NCBI GenBank assembly: GCA_947311845.1 | Contig: CAMZMU010000013.1 | Coordinates: 1,839,028 to 1,903,027, forward strand | Origin: Poa pratensis | Taxonomy: Eukaryota; Streptophyta; Magnoliopsida; Poales; Poaceae | Direction of reading: 5' to 3' | DNA length: 64,000 nt | Shown here: one piece after another, positions 22,381 to 33,458 of the stretch | Numbering within the stretch: the first letter of the stretch is position 1 | How the letters are laid out: each line of letters opens with the position of its first letter | The notes under the pieces: model-generated | What the model was told of the DNA's origin: nothing | What the model saw: the letters and a program-made list of their open reading frames with translations, nothing else | The model's database searches: none | Translations under genes and position numbers: made by a program

Positions 22381-24577
22381 TGGGAACTTTGCATTGATAT
22401 CAAGACAGGTGGAGTATTTTGTCATAATTTTCCCATCGTGGGGTTTCTCCTTTATACAAATTTTTTATATAAATAAAGTACATTTTACACGACGAGGCAA
22501 CATAGGATTACAATCGATCCTTCACTAAAATACATGATCAACTAACCGGTCACTAACTAATTTTATCAAACCTTAACACAGACAAGGCATTATACTCCAC
22601 TTGCAAGAGAAAAAATTGACGAAACTTGAGAGATCGCCGGAGATGTAATCCATTTTTTTAGGGAACCGGAGATGTAATCCTTGGGTGATGTGCAGACACA
22701 GAGGGTCGGGGACAGCCGGGCGGGGGAATTTTTCTGTAGAAAAAGGAGAGATGGACATCGGGTTCGTTCCGCGTTTGACCAGGTGAGGGGACACGTGTCG
22801 CCCGCTCGAAGCAGGGGATCGGAAACCCCGATCCCCCAGGGGACGCTCAGCGCTTCCCTTGGCACATCCACAAGCAATCCCAAATAGGAATAGCAGCAAC
22901 CACATCGCCTCTCCATAACTGTGAACATATCCCCTTCCGGCATTTGCAACAAACAGTGACATGAGAAGAGAAATAGAAACTACAAAAAGGCGAAATACAT
23001 CAATGGTAGATATTGCTGGATCCTACACGCAGCGTTTCTCTTTGATGAACTGTGCCCATGTGATGTGTGGTAGCACATGGAGAGGGATCTGGAGTTTGGG
23101 AATGTCCCAAGGATTAATCGGTACTATATGCAATGCAACTTTTCAACGCTGCCTAGCTAGCTTGTCCCTTTGCGTGTATCCACTGCATCAGACATATCAA
23201 GACAACGGCCAGCATATGCATGCGTCTGTCTGTGGCACTGCTCATGAGTCATCGGTCCCAAACACCATGGTTTCTGATAAAAAATTTGGAGGAAGCCATG
23301 CATGCATGACTCGTGACACAAAGCACTAGTATATGTATAAAATAACTAGACTGGCTTTTTAGATATTAGAATTGTCCATCACTAGACAAACAACAAACAA
23401 ACTAAATTTAAGTCTCTAGTCTCCACAAGGATTACGCGCCGGACATTTACATGGACTTCGATAGTTTGACCATTTATTTCTATTTCTAATTATTTAGCGT
23501 TTGTTCTTTGAACCGGAATGGCCCCTAAGGGCTAGAAACTACCATTGGTCGAGCGGTGCATACAAGATTAGAGGAAGGACTCAAAGAAAGATAATTACAA
23601 TACAATCCTCCATTACTGCAAACAGATCCTACAAATATAACCGGGAAATTTATCCGATGTGTCGTTCTGTACTAGTGGTGGTACCCTACATCGATATCCA
23701 AGATCCTCCAGCAAAGGAGGAATAAATCGCTCGCGCCGAGATTGAAACCGAGTGGGGAGGGCCCCAGTGACCAAGGATAACAGCGACACAGGAGCGAGGA
23801 GCCGGAGGTGGCATCAAGACTCAAGGAGAGGAGGAGCAGGAGTGGGCCGAGGAGGAAAATGAGAGCATGCCCTCTACAGCGTACAACCTTCACCTTTGTC
23901 GACTTCTCCACTACCCTTCATTGATAGCTGACCAAACGACATCACGATCGATTAAAATTAACTAAAGTCACCTAACATTTAGCACCATCCAAAAAAATGA
24001 GAAGTTCTATGTTACGATGGTTGGTCTCGATACAATCCTATTTAAAAACATAGAGCATCTGCATGCACTCGTATACATTCACCTTTATGAACACGCGTAT
24101 ACACATATGAGAAATTCTGAAAAACTAAGCCGGCAAACCATGCATCTCGTAGTCGATGGACATGTCGTCTCCCACTAAAATTGTTAAAATATATGTTTCA
24201 AAAAAAAAAGTTAAAATATAACTCTCTAGTCTCTTCTATGAGATCGGCCTTTTGACTAAACAGGTAGAGCATGATATGAGAGTCTAAAGTTTTAAGTTCA
24301 AGTTATGTCCAATGTAATAGTATTAAAATAAATATTTGCCGCCTCCCACGTCCTAGGCATGTGAGTCTAGCCCGTGCGTTTAGAAAAAACATTCCGTCTC
24401 TTCTATGAGACCGGTCTTCGGGTTGATGGAACAAATTCAGAAATTACGGGCACCCATGCTAAATTTAGGATTTGACCATGTGAGCAGGTTCCAACATGGT
24501 AACCAGTAACCTAACCAGCTCAATTCGCCGTCTTTTTTTTACAACAACAAAATGATAAAGCTCATAGTTTACCACAT
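22381..24577. other. Unassigned 2.2 kb, no recognisable gene
   Basis: Mixed-composition DNA. No open frame here has a family signature; the longest (122 codons from 22961) has no recognisable motif. Repeated GCATGCATG words occur near 23215-23310, and two similar CTCTTCTATGAGA lines lie near 24230 and 24397. Probably old repeat debris or intergenic DNA. Confidence 0.5.
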
Positions 24578-24912
24578 TCAGAGCATCTCCAGTCGGGGGC
24601 GCCCAAACGCCTTTGGGGCGTGCCGGACAGTTTTTCACCCCCACTCGCGCCGCCCAAACATGAATTGGGTCGGCGCGGCTCAGTTTTCGGTCCGGCACGC
24701 CCAGTCCACGCCCTTATTTTGGGTAGAGCTCGGGCGGCCCCGGACACAACGGCGCGCGACGCCACCTACCCCTCCGACGCGTGGGCCACGCATGTCAGCG
24801 ACTAGGCAAAAGCAATATATGTCGGCTTCCCTCCAATTTCTCCCCCAAATCCCATTTCCCCGCCACTCTTCCCGCCAAACAAAAACCCTCGCGCCGCGCC
24901 GCCTCCGTTTCC

Positions 24913-25014
24913 ATGGCGCCGCTGGCTGTGCCCAAGGTACCAAAGGCGAAGGGGAAGACAGCGGCGACGACGAAGGCAGCGGGGAAGACGCTGGGCGTTA
25001 GCAAGCAGCGCAAG

Positions 25015-25047
<33 letters not shown>

Positions 25048-26830
25048 CCCAAGGAAAAGCCGGAGGGCATCTCGCAGCACGATTGGGACCTGGACGTCCT
25101 CCGGCACCGATTGGAGACGCAGACGCAGAGCCGTGGCGGCCGTCGCGTGAAGCAGAGAGCCCGGAATCTGCTCGACCCGCCGCCGCCGCCATTGACGGCG
25201 AAGAGCATCGCCGCCATGAACAAGACCGTCGCCGCCTTGAACCAAGCCTTCGCCATGGGAGGAAGCCAAGAGAGCAGTGCCCCTCTGCGATGGAAGATCG
25301 ACAGCTCGCCGTCGAGTTCGTCCTTCTTCGCCGACAGCGCCGCCGGCACGCCCCGCTCCAAGTTCTCCCCCGAGTACGGCGAAAGCCAGCAGCAGTACCA
25401 CGGCGGCTTCGACCCCAACACCATCTTCCCGTCGTGCGGCCTCGATCTAAACCAGACCGTCGATCTGGAGTCGCCGGTGTTGCGGAGACAACCCGCCGTC
25501 CAGATGCACGCCCAGGCCGGTCGTAGCCTTTCGTTCGACGCAGGGGCCTCCCTTGTGGTCGACGGAACGACCCCCGATCTCACCGATCCCACCCAGGTAT
25601 GATGTCGTGTTCTGCATTCATGGAGTATAGGACAGACGTGTTCATAGGCGAGTCGTGACCGCCGGAGTTGTTTTATGTGCATAGGAGAACACCGACATCA
25701 TGGCCGACCTTATCAATGACGGCGCCCAGGCGGCGGAGGGCGCCGAAGAAGATGACGACGAGTTCGACGAGGATGAGGTGTACTACGACGAGGACGAGGA
25801 CGACGACAAGGGCGTGAACGATGTTGTGTCCGGCGAGGACGCACTGGCGAAGAAGAAGGGCAGCCGTGGCACAATTTGGACGACCAAGGAGGACGAGTGC
25901 ATGGTCGAATCATGGAAGGCCATCACTACCGGCTGCTCGATCATCGGCGCGAACCAGACAAGCACCGCATACTGGTCGAGGATCAAGGACGAGTTCGACG
26001 AGCGCCGGTTCACCAAGGAGTACAACAAGGTGCCCATGGAGCGCGCCCGAGGCGCCATCGAGCATAGATGGCACATCGTTCAACGCGTCGTCAACAAGTT
26101 CCACGGCTGTCATGAGAACATCCGCGATCGACAAGAGAGCGGGAAGGGCCCATCGGATCAGGTGACCGCCGGCTTGCGATCCCCTTGATGATGTTTTGCT
26201 TCCGTCATCTTATTTTGATCGTCGTCGGCCTACGATCAACCTCGGCTTCCTTTGTTGTTGATCATCGACGCCCTTGTGTTGTACCGAACCCTCAACAAGG
26301 AGAAAGACTTCCGTTTGATGCATTGCTACAAGCTTCTCCAGAATTGTGAGAAATGGAAGGCGCACCGGACGGCCGCGCCAACCTCAACGCCGATCCGGAA
26401 AAACTTAGAGGGGCGGCCAGTCGTGAACAAGAAGGCGAAGGTAGCCTTGGCGGCGGCGACAAAGATGGACAGGGTTCAGTCGTCCATCGACAAGGTGCTC
26501 GCCGAGGTCTCCTCCAACTCGACCTTGAGGCGCGACGAGAACAACGCAAGGTGGGCGACCTTGATGCAAAAGGCCGACGTCAAGATCGACCTCGAGCAGA
26601 AGAAAGCCGCCGTCAAGAAGCGGAGCCAAGATTTCTTGATCTTGACGGCCGACGTCTCCGGCATGGACCCGCTGGCGAGGGCGGCGCACAACATGTTCCG
26701 CGTCGCGATCCTGCAAGAGTTTGGGCTCGTTCCACCCGCGGCCGACGGCAACGATGTCCAGTCCGACGAGGACCACGACCTGACCCATCCTGATGCCGGC
26801 TACGTGCCCCAGCCCGGCGACACCATCTAG
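24913..26830 (+). CDS. Harbinger ORF1: Myb/SANT-like protein with NAM-associated C-terminus, 563 aa
   Basis: I read three exons: 24913-25596, 25685-26161 and 26300-26830, with introns 25597-25684 (GTATGA to ATAG) and 26162-26299 (GTGACC to CAAG). All junctions are phase 0 and the joined frame has no stop; the second acceptor is the weaker call. Exon 1 is basic and Ala/Pro-rich with a polyproline run coded by 32 C. Exon 2 has an acidic stretch (EEDDDEFDEDEVYYDEDEDD) and then the Myb/SANT-like helices RGTIWTTKEDECMVESWKAI, AYWSRIKDEF and GAIEHRWHIVQRVV. Exon 3 has the NAM-associated type C-terminus (DFRLMHCYKLLQNCEKWK). In PIF/Harbinger elements the ORF1 product binds DNA and helps carry the transposase to the nucleus. 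Here no transposase is in the element. Confidence 0.75.
25015..25046 (+). repeat. C32 homopolymer in ORF1 exon 1
   Basis: Thirty-two consecutive C coding for proline. The frame is open across it, but any change in length not divisible by three would break the protein. Confidence 0.9.
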
Positions 26831-27205
26831 ACCGGCGACGGTGACAACCTGTGGCCGGCATCGACATCTCCCGGCATAGTTTGGCGTATTTTGATGGCCC
26901 AGCTTCGAGTTTGTGGCCGAGTGTGGCCGATCGCGGCCGAAACTCTTAATTTCTGGCCGGTTTGCCGCCGATCGTGGCCGAGTGTGGCCGATCATGGCCG
27001 AAACTCTTACTTTGTTGGCTACCATGACCGTTGGCGGTTGAAACATCGATTTCCCGCCATTATTTAATGACCCTCTCATTTGAATTTTGCCGCGAGTGGG
27101 GAGCAACGACACACAAAACCAGCGAATAGTCCGGACGGCGCCCAAACGGCTTGTCTGGAAGGCCTTTGGGCAGCCGTTTTGGCGCCGCGACTGGAGATGC
27201 TCTCA

Positions 27206-28816
27206 GACCACAAGGGCAGCAACAAAGTCGATACCTCAGGCGGCTCGTTTTAAGTGAGTTCATCGTCAGTTTTCGTGACCTTCCAACGGTGGAGAAGCAA
27301 AGCGTGCAAAGGATAGGGACAGGCCCACGACAAAACAAGTGTGTTGAGGGAGATGGGTCATGAGATAAACAATTTTGTTGTGACATGTGAGTGGTGCACA
27401 GATATACTCCACATAGGTAAATTAGGTAAAGGAGGGCCCTGGTGCCTCCACCAATCATAAAATAGACCTCATCCAACACCTCCTTTGTGGCCCACACACA
27501 CTCTTCTTGAACGAGACATCAAATCCATACATAGTTTTTAACTTAAAGAAAGTATATCTATACATAGGATTAACCCTGCTTAAGGAAAAAGAATCTCTAA
27601 GTAGTTCAGCATTTCTCTGATTTTTTATATGTTTCTGAAAAGATATCAATCTCCAGCATGGGCTAGATCGAGGTAAAGACGCAAAACGAAGCCGCTCCTT
27701 TGTCCAAAATTTGCTTGGAACTAGTACCATTATTCTTTGTTGGATTGAGGCGCATGATCTAGGTCTTATGCAGCTTTGCAAATTTGTATCGCCAATCTCC
27801 TGCCTAGGAATGATAAGCAATAGAGAAACTCAACCTATGACCCAAGAAGGTTACAATGTTGAGGATGACGTCGTTATCCGATCGAGGATGACGCCGCTTT
27901 GGAGTAATTGACCATTACTTTTTGCTCGACGTCTCGGTTTGGAGTGCGGTTTTCCGGTACGAGGTATGTGATCGTGGCTGGTGGTGCTATCTCCTTGTTC
28001 TCGCTCTCAGTGTCGTTCTTGCCGAGATGTGCTCATTGATCTCGCCAATCGACCAAGCTTGGTGAAGAGTCCGATGCTCTCATTTGAAGCGGCTTAGCGA
28101 GTTTGTGATGAATCTTGGATCGCCGCATTCTCTCTTGACATCCCTTCCTCTCTTCGAGGGGTGTTGTCGGTGGCAATTGGATGGCCAAGATCACAACGCC
28201 TCGGCATTACTTGGTCAGAAGATGGAAGTTGAGGTTCTCTGTGTTGGTTGTGTCATGCAGGAGTACCACCTCATGTCGTTTCCTTGGTCACAATGCCTCG
28301 GTATTCCTAAGTAAATAATGAGATCACATTCTTATGCAGGTTCCATGTACAAAGCTGAATATGCCACTAAATAATATAAACACATTTGAAAAATGAAAGT
28401 ACCACTTAAGTACCACTGAATGTTTGTACCCCGCATGGGTGGCAGCATATGTTGCGGATTTATCCTCCATCACCGTAGGCTTTGCCATAGTCACTATTGA
28501 TATGTATCATGCCTATGAGCTCTCCTTTTCCACATTCATTTTCTTCTTTCTTCTTTCTTTGCGACTGTGTGCACCTTCGATGTGCAAGCCTGGGTGTGGC
28601 TCAGTGTATCACCTTGATGTAAACATTAGAAAAAGCATCCTTTATCGAAAAATGTATTTATTTATTTTTACTTATAAGGTAAAGACCAAGAAGGAAAAAA
28701 AAGTCCAACCAAACAAAGCCTATCATGGTTGTATTAATATAAACCCGATATCAACATATTACCCTTTTATCAGAAAACTATTAAGACACTATCCGAACGA
28801 GTCCACGGATAAATGA
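27206..28816. other. Unassigned 1.6 kb between two Harbinger-type elements
   Basis: No frame with a known signature. There is some low-copy-looking sequence near 28090-28270 with a short open frame (76 codons), but nothing I can identify. The AT-rich end runs up to the MITE. Confidence 0.5.
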
Positions 28817-29262
28817 GAGCATCTCCAACCGGGATTGCCAAATCCTCCCCAAACATCCGGGCGAACAGCCCGGACAGTGACCGGACAGAAAATAGAGTAA
28901 AATTGTTATCCAACCGGTCCTCCCATTTTGTCCCAATACATCTGGGTTGTCCGGCAATCCTCAAACTTAACACATATGTGGAGAGAGTTTGGGGTTGGAT
29001 CTGGGTGTCCGGGCATGCCCGGACAGTGTGCCACATAGGACGCGGACCACTTCATCATTTTCTTTATTATTTGTTTAGTTCCTCTCACTTCTTCCTCCAC
29101 CAATCACATGCAAGTGACCGAACAATTTGGGTGGATTTTAGGATATATGATTGGAGACACATACTTTTAATGGTTAAAAGTGGACATGTCCGGACACCAT
29201 CCTGACACGTTTTAACATGACACGTTTTAAGGGCAAATTTAACCATTGTGATTGGAGATGCC
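28817..29262. mobile_element. MITE with Harbinger-like ends
   Basis: Left end GAGCATCTCCAACC; right end, inverted, GGCATCTCCAATC. They share GCATCTCCAA and enclose about 450 bp with repeated CCGGACA words. It has no coding capacity. A 3-bp duplication is not clear. It ends about 100 bp before the TATA box of the F-box gene. Confidence 0.6.
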
Positions 29263-29359
29263 AGAAGCGGCCAAATTTGACCATCTCTATTGAATGCTCT
29301 AACCTAGCTGGTGGAATCAACCAAACTTGTTTCTCTCTCTACCTGGTCTAGCTCATCAA

Positions 29360-29365
29360 TATATA
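29360..29365 (+). promoter_or_regulatory. Likely TATA box of the HWS-type gene
   Basis: TATATA within AATATATAGG, upstream of a GC- and CT-rich leader and 503 bp upstream of the 5'-UTR intron donor. Transcription would be expected to start near 29390. Inference from position only. Confidence 0.5.
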
Positions 29366-29664
29366 GGCCATTGTCGCACTTCACGCGGTGTGGGTGAGCG
29401 TCTGAGCGAGCAGCAAGGAGCCCACTGTTCAATTCCATCTCTCCTCCTAGTCGTAGGTAGAAAAAAAGGCAGCAAGGACCCTCACCTTTCCCTCATTCTC
29501 GAATCCCTCCGCCCCCACCAGATTGGGGCTATTCCGCTCCCAACTAACCGATCGCCGCCGACGGCGACGGCGACGGCAACGGTCCCGCCGAGCCCCCCTT
29601 AATTCCCTTCCGGCCATTCCCAGCCATCGACCTCTGCCCTCTCTCGCACAAATTATCGACACCT

Positions 29665-29667
<3 letters not shown>

Positions 29668-29704
<37 letters not shown>
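29668..29704 (+). repeat. CT microsatellite in the 5' UTR
   Basis: About 18 uninterrupted CT units within the predicted leader exon. CT tracts in grass 5' UTRs can affect expression and vary between accessions. Confidence 0.88.
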
Positions 29705-29706
<2 letters not shown>

Positions 29707-29862
29707 GCGAGAGACGGCAATCGGCCGCACGAGGCGGCGCGGAGGGTAGGGGTGGGGGTGGCCGGGAGCTGCCAGGCTCGGACGGGTTGGAGTTGGAGGG
29801 AGGCGCGGGCAGCGGCGGCGGCCGTGGACCGAGCTGCGACGGCGCTGGAGGGAGCTCCTACG

Positions 29863-30646
29863 GTGAGTCCACGAACTATTCCTCGATCTGTATCAGGATT
29901 GAATCCGGACGAAATATGGCTCGGCTCCCAAGTTTCCTGTCGTGGAATCCGACGCTCCCATTGTATTGAAAGAATGAATCGTTTCCATCTTGTCAGAGAT
30001 TGGCATTGAACCACTGCATTGCAAATCCCCTCATACACCCTTCTTGTTCTAACTCCGACTGTTCTAGATTTTTTTTTTGTGTCCGCGGTTTTATTTTTCT
30101 GTTTCTCTGCATTTATGTGAGTTTTAATCAGATGCTGGATTTTATGCGGACGCGAAAGATTGACACTAGTTATTGGCGTGCGTTTCTTGGTAAAGTTTGT
30201 TAGGTAGATGGTGCTGTTCTTGGCTACCTTGGCTTGGCCGCCGCGGCAACTTGATTGTGGTGTTAAAAAGGCTTTCTTTTTTCTTCTATTTTGAAAAGAA
30301 AAATAAAAGGCAGCTCCGGTTTGTGATTGCGACGTTACTGTTCATGTTGCCACTATTGGTTTACCCAAGATTTCATTTCATCGGCAGCTATTTTATCACA
30401 TGTCTTTGTATACATGCTTATTGGCAGATAGTGAAGGCCGGTAAATGAAATATCCCACTTTGTTTGTTATTCTTACCTTTAGTGCTCAAATCCTCTTGAA
30501 GACGAATTTATAATATGCTAAAAGCCTAAAACACACGCATTGCATGTCCTCTGAAAATGTTGCTGAATACTTGAGGAGTTTTAGGTTACATGTTTCTATA
30601 TTGCTGCAGCTTCATCCCTTATTTTATGGCATTACATCACTTGCAG
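29863..30646 (+). other. 5'-UTR intron of the HWS-type gene
   Basis: Donor ACG/GTGAGT at 29863 and acceptor CTTGCAG ending 30646, three bases before the ATG. The 784-bp intron is T-rich as plant introns are. Non-coding first exon is about 29390-29862. Confidence 0.65.
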
Positions 30647-30649
30647 GCT

Positions 30650-31855
30650 ATGTGGTCCGAGGAGTGGGAGCTGTATCCATCTTACATTGGCGCTCAAGTC
30701 ATAGAATATGGATCAGTTGCTGAAGACACCAATGATGATGACTCGAGGGTGTCGCTGGACGCTGTTCTCCCTGACGATCTCTTGGAGAAGGTTATTTCCT
30801 TCCTACCTGTTGCGACTGTCATAAGATCTGGGTCGGTTTGCAAGAGGTGGTATGAGATTGTGCACGCTCGGAGGCGGACATGGAGTAAGATGGTTGCCCA
30901 AAAGCCATGGTACTTCATGTTCACTTGCAGCGAGGAAGCGGTATCGGGGTTCGCCTATGACCCGAGCCTCCGTAAATGGTATGGTTTTGACTTTCCTTGC
31001 ATTGAGAAGAGCAACTGGTCAACTTCCTCGTCGGCTGGGTTGGTGTGCCTGATGGACAGTGAGAACAGGAGCCGTATCATCGTCTGCAACCCAATAACGA
31101 AGGACTGGAAGAGGCTTATTGATGCTCCTGGTGGCAAATCAGCTGATTACAGTGCTCTTGCCTTGTCCGTGAGCAGGACCTCTCATCAGTACATCGTTGC
31201 TATTGCAAGAAGCAACCAAGTGCCGACAGAGTATTATCAGTGGGAGTTTAGCATCCAATTGTATGAGTCAGAGACTGGTAATTGGGTGTCTGCCTTCACT
31301 GAAGTTTTGCTTGGATGGCGAGGAGGTGATGAGTGCGTCATCTGCGATGGAGTCCTCTACTATCTGGTGTACTCCACAGGAGTTTTGGTGAATAGTAATG
31401 AGCATCGGCATTGTGTTTTCATGTATGATCTCTCTACCAGATCTGCTCACACTTCTTTGATGAGCATGACTATACCAGTACCATGTCCTCTTACATGTGG
31501 CCGGCTGATGAACCTAAGGGAGAGGCTTGTTTTAGTTGGGGGCATTGGAAAGCAAGATAGGCCTGGTATCATCAAGGGAATTGGCGTGTGGGAGCTCCGA
31601 AACAAGCAGTGGCATGAGGTTGCTCGAATGCCACATAAGTATTTCCAAGGATTTGGCGAGTTTGATGATGTTTTTGCGAGCTGCGGAGCTGATGATCTTA
31701 TCTATATACAGAGCTATGGGTCACCATCTCTTCTCACCTTTGAAAAAAATCAGAAGCTCTGGAGGTGGTCAGCAAAGAGTCCTGTTATGAAGAGGTTTCC
31801 GCTGCAGCTGTTCACAGGTTTCTCGTTCGAGCCAAGCCTGGACATCGCTTCCTAG
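30650..31855 (+). CDS. HWS: F-box protein, HAWAIIAN SKIRT (HWS) ortholog, 401 aa
   Basis: Single coding exon starting MWSEEWELYPSYIGAQ; the upstream in-frame ATGs fall in the intron, so this start is preferred. F-box at about residues 38-75 (LPDDLLEKVISFLPVATVIR, then GSVCKRWYEIV), which in this family binds the SKP1 adaptor of an SCF ubiquitin ligase. The rest is a kelch/beta-propeller-like region with blocks characteristic of Arabidopsis HWS (At3g61590): KPWYFMFTC, IEKSNWSTSSSAGLVCLMD, CNPITKDWKRLI, GWRGGDECVICDGVLYY, TCGRLMNLRERLVLVGGIGK, FQGFGEFDDVFASCGADDLI, IQSYGSPSLLTF and FPLQLFTGFSFEPSL. Length is close to the Arabidopsis protein. HWS acts in floral organ boundaries, organ growth and shedding, and in microRNA accumulation; the same role here is inferred. 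The frame is intact. Confidence 0.93.
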   Translation: MWSEEWELYPSYIGAQVIEYGSVAEDTNDDDSRVSLDAVLPDDLLEKVISFLPVATVIRSGSVCKRWYEIVHARRRTWSKMVAQKPWYFMFTCSEEAVSGFAYDPSLRKWYGFDFPCIEKSNWSTSSSAGLVCLMDSENRSRIIVCNPITKDWKRLIDAPGGKSADYSALALSVSRTSHQYIVAIARSNQVPTEYYQWEFSIQLYESETGNWVSAFTEVLLGWRGGDECVICDGVLYYLVYSTGVLVNSNEHRHCVFMYDLSTRSAHTSLMSMTIPVPCPLTCGRLMNLRERLVLVGGIGKQDRPGIIKGIGVWELRNKQWHEVARMPHKYFQGFGEFDDVFASCGADDLIYIQSYGSPSLLTFEKNQKLWRWSAKSPVMKRFPLQLFTGFSFEPSLDIAS

Positions 31856-32735
31856 ATTTCATTTTGTTTGACGTCACTTGAGATCTTCACACTATTTTTG
31901 TCCAGTTTTCGAGTTGCGGGTGAGGAGATGATGTCCCTCGGAGGCATTTCAGCACAGAAAGTTTTCACTACTTATATATCTATTCTATTTATTGCTGGGG
32001 GTTATATCTTCTAAGAGGATGGTGGGTTAACATTTGAAATTCTTTTTGCTAGTTTGATAGTTGGATAATAGTTGTGAGGGAGGCAACCGATGTTAACAAG
32101 AAAAAATGTTTCTGAACTTTGGGAAGAAAATATATTCATTTGCTTTCACTGCTTGCGAATGGTGTAAAGTTTGTCTCTTCCTTTGCAGTCATTAGTGTTT
32201 TGTCCTTTCTTTATCCTGCACAACAATTACATCTGATTTCTTGTTCCAAAGCTTAGCATTTTGTTGTTGGACCAGTACTTGCAACAGAGTACTTGATCAG
32301 CCGGCCGTAGAGCCATTTATGAAGAGCAGAGGTGGTGGCCTATGTTGCCTTCTCTTGTTTTCCTATGCATATAGTCCAATACTCTCAGCAAAATGATACA
32401 AATGCAGAGAGTAAATTAATGAACTATTGGTGTCAAACTTTTGAGGTTATCTTCAGCTCCTGTTCTGTATCGTAGCGACGCCTGGTATCCGTGCATTTCA
32501 ATGTTGCTGAACTGTATAATGCAACAGTGTGTTGTGCATGGCGTGCCAGAATTTTGCCTGCTTCTGATGCAACATTTTATGCTGCCTCTGGCATCTATCC
32601 ATTTTCCTGCGTGTTGACGCTGCTCCCAAATGTTGATTAAAGCCTGTAATAAAGGGACATATGTGCCATCTGTGCGCTGCAAGGAATTATTGGAATTGTT
32701 TCATCTATCGAAGTGGTATTTGAGAAGAATCATTT
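31856..32735 (+). other. 3' UTR and downstream flank of the HWS-type gene
   Basis: T-rich sequence after the stop. No second gene and no clear AATAAA signal; the transcript end cannot be placed. Confidence 0.45.
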
Positions 32736-32985
32736 TCTTTTGCGATTAAGTCGTATTTTATTTCCTTTACAAACCTTTGACCAACAGTTACTCTTTTAGT
32801 ACTGTATGTGATTTATGTGATACAAAGTAGTTTTGATAAAGAATCCAGTGACACAACTGCTGGTGAAAATTTTGTTTTAACGAAACAAAATACGTCTTAG
32901 TTCTAGGAACGGAGGAAAGTTTTTTTTAACCTTTGACCAACAGTTACTCTTTTATTTACTTTCTGTAGACCACTTTGCGCTAAAT
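32736..32985. mobile_element. Degenerate Stowaway (mariner-type) MITE pieces
   Basis: A Stowaway-like right edge (GGAACGGAGGAAAGT near 32908) and internal words typical of these MITEs. The phrase ACCTTTGACCAACAGTTACT occurs twice, near 32774 and 32930, so two copies or an internal duplication are present. Confidence 0.5.
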
Positions 32986-33458
32986 TTTAAAGATGGTGTT
33001 TATTTGACGATAGCATGTCAGAGTCTGCGTTTTTTCAAGTCAGCAAATACTAAATCAACATATTTTTCACCGTTCTATTTTTCTCAAAATGGAGTTACTC
33101 TACAACAAAGAAATCCGATTCCTGGGCCCATACACATGATAGTACATGACAAACATGACCTGGCAATTGCGTCCGATTTGTCACAGTTACTCCTGAGCTA
33201 AGGATAAGATTCTACACAGGTTAAACATGTTCCATGTCAGCTAGCTACTGTCCAATAATCATGTCAGTGTTTCTTGTCTGTTTGGTCCATAGAAAAGTCA
33301 GATACTTGTGGACCCGAAATCTATGACATGGTACAGTTTGGATTTCCAAAAGCAGACACGTCACGCTAATACACTCGCCCTTCCCTAAGTGACAGTTTCA
33401 CCTGCCATGGTCATTATTTAGTGCTTTCCTACCTTGGTTCACATTATTTAAAAAAAAT
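32986..33458. other. Unassigned, no gene seen
   Basis: AT-rich intergenic sequence between MITE remains and the long-inverted-repeat element. Nothing recognised. Confidence 0.5.

Larger units (their letters stand above)
24581..27202 (+). mobile_element. Harbinger (PIF) element carrying only ORF1
   Basis: Terminal inverted repeats GAGCATCTCCAGTCG (24581) and CGACTGGAGATGCTC (ending 27202) are flanked by TCA on both sides (24578-24580 and 27203-27205). TCA is one base from the TTA/TAA preferred by this superfamily. Inside is a three-exon Myb/SANT-like ORF1 gene and no DDE transposase; there is no room for one after 26830. At 2622 bp it is a non-autonomous derivative or an ORF1-only lineage. 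Confidence 0.82.

Noticed and set aside
24680..25682. Long minus-strand frames (up to 295 codons) opposite ORF1 exon 1
   Set aside because: Low-complexity Gly/Arg strings opposite a polyproline GC-rich exon; no motif, and the plus strand has a coherent spliced gene.
26405..27145. Minus-strand frame of 246 codons
   Set aside because: Shadow of ORF1 exon 3 plus the terminal region; no domain recognised.
29447..30009. Open frames in the 5' leader of the HWS-type gene, one of 148 codons
   Set aside because: They cross the CT tract and intron donor and have no known domain; a non-coding leader exon with intron explains the region better.
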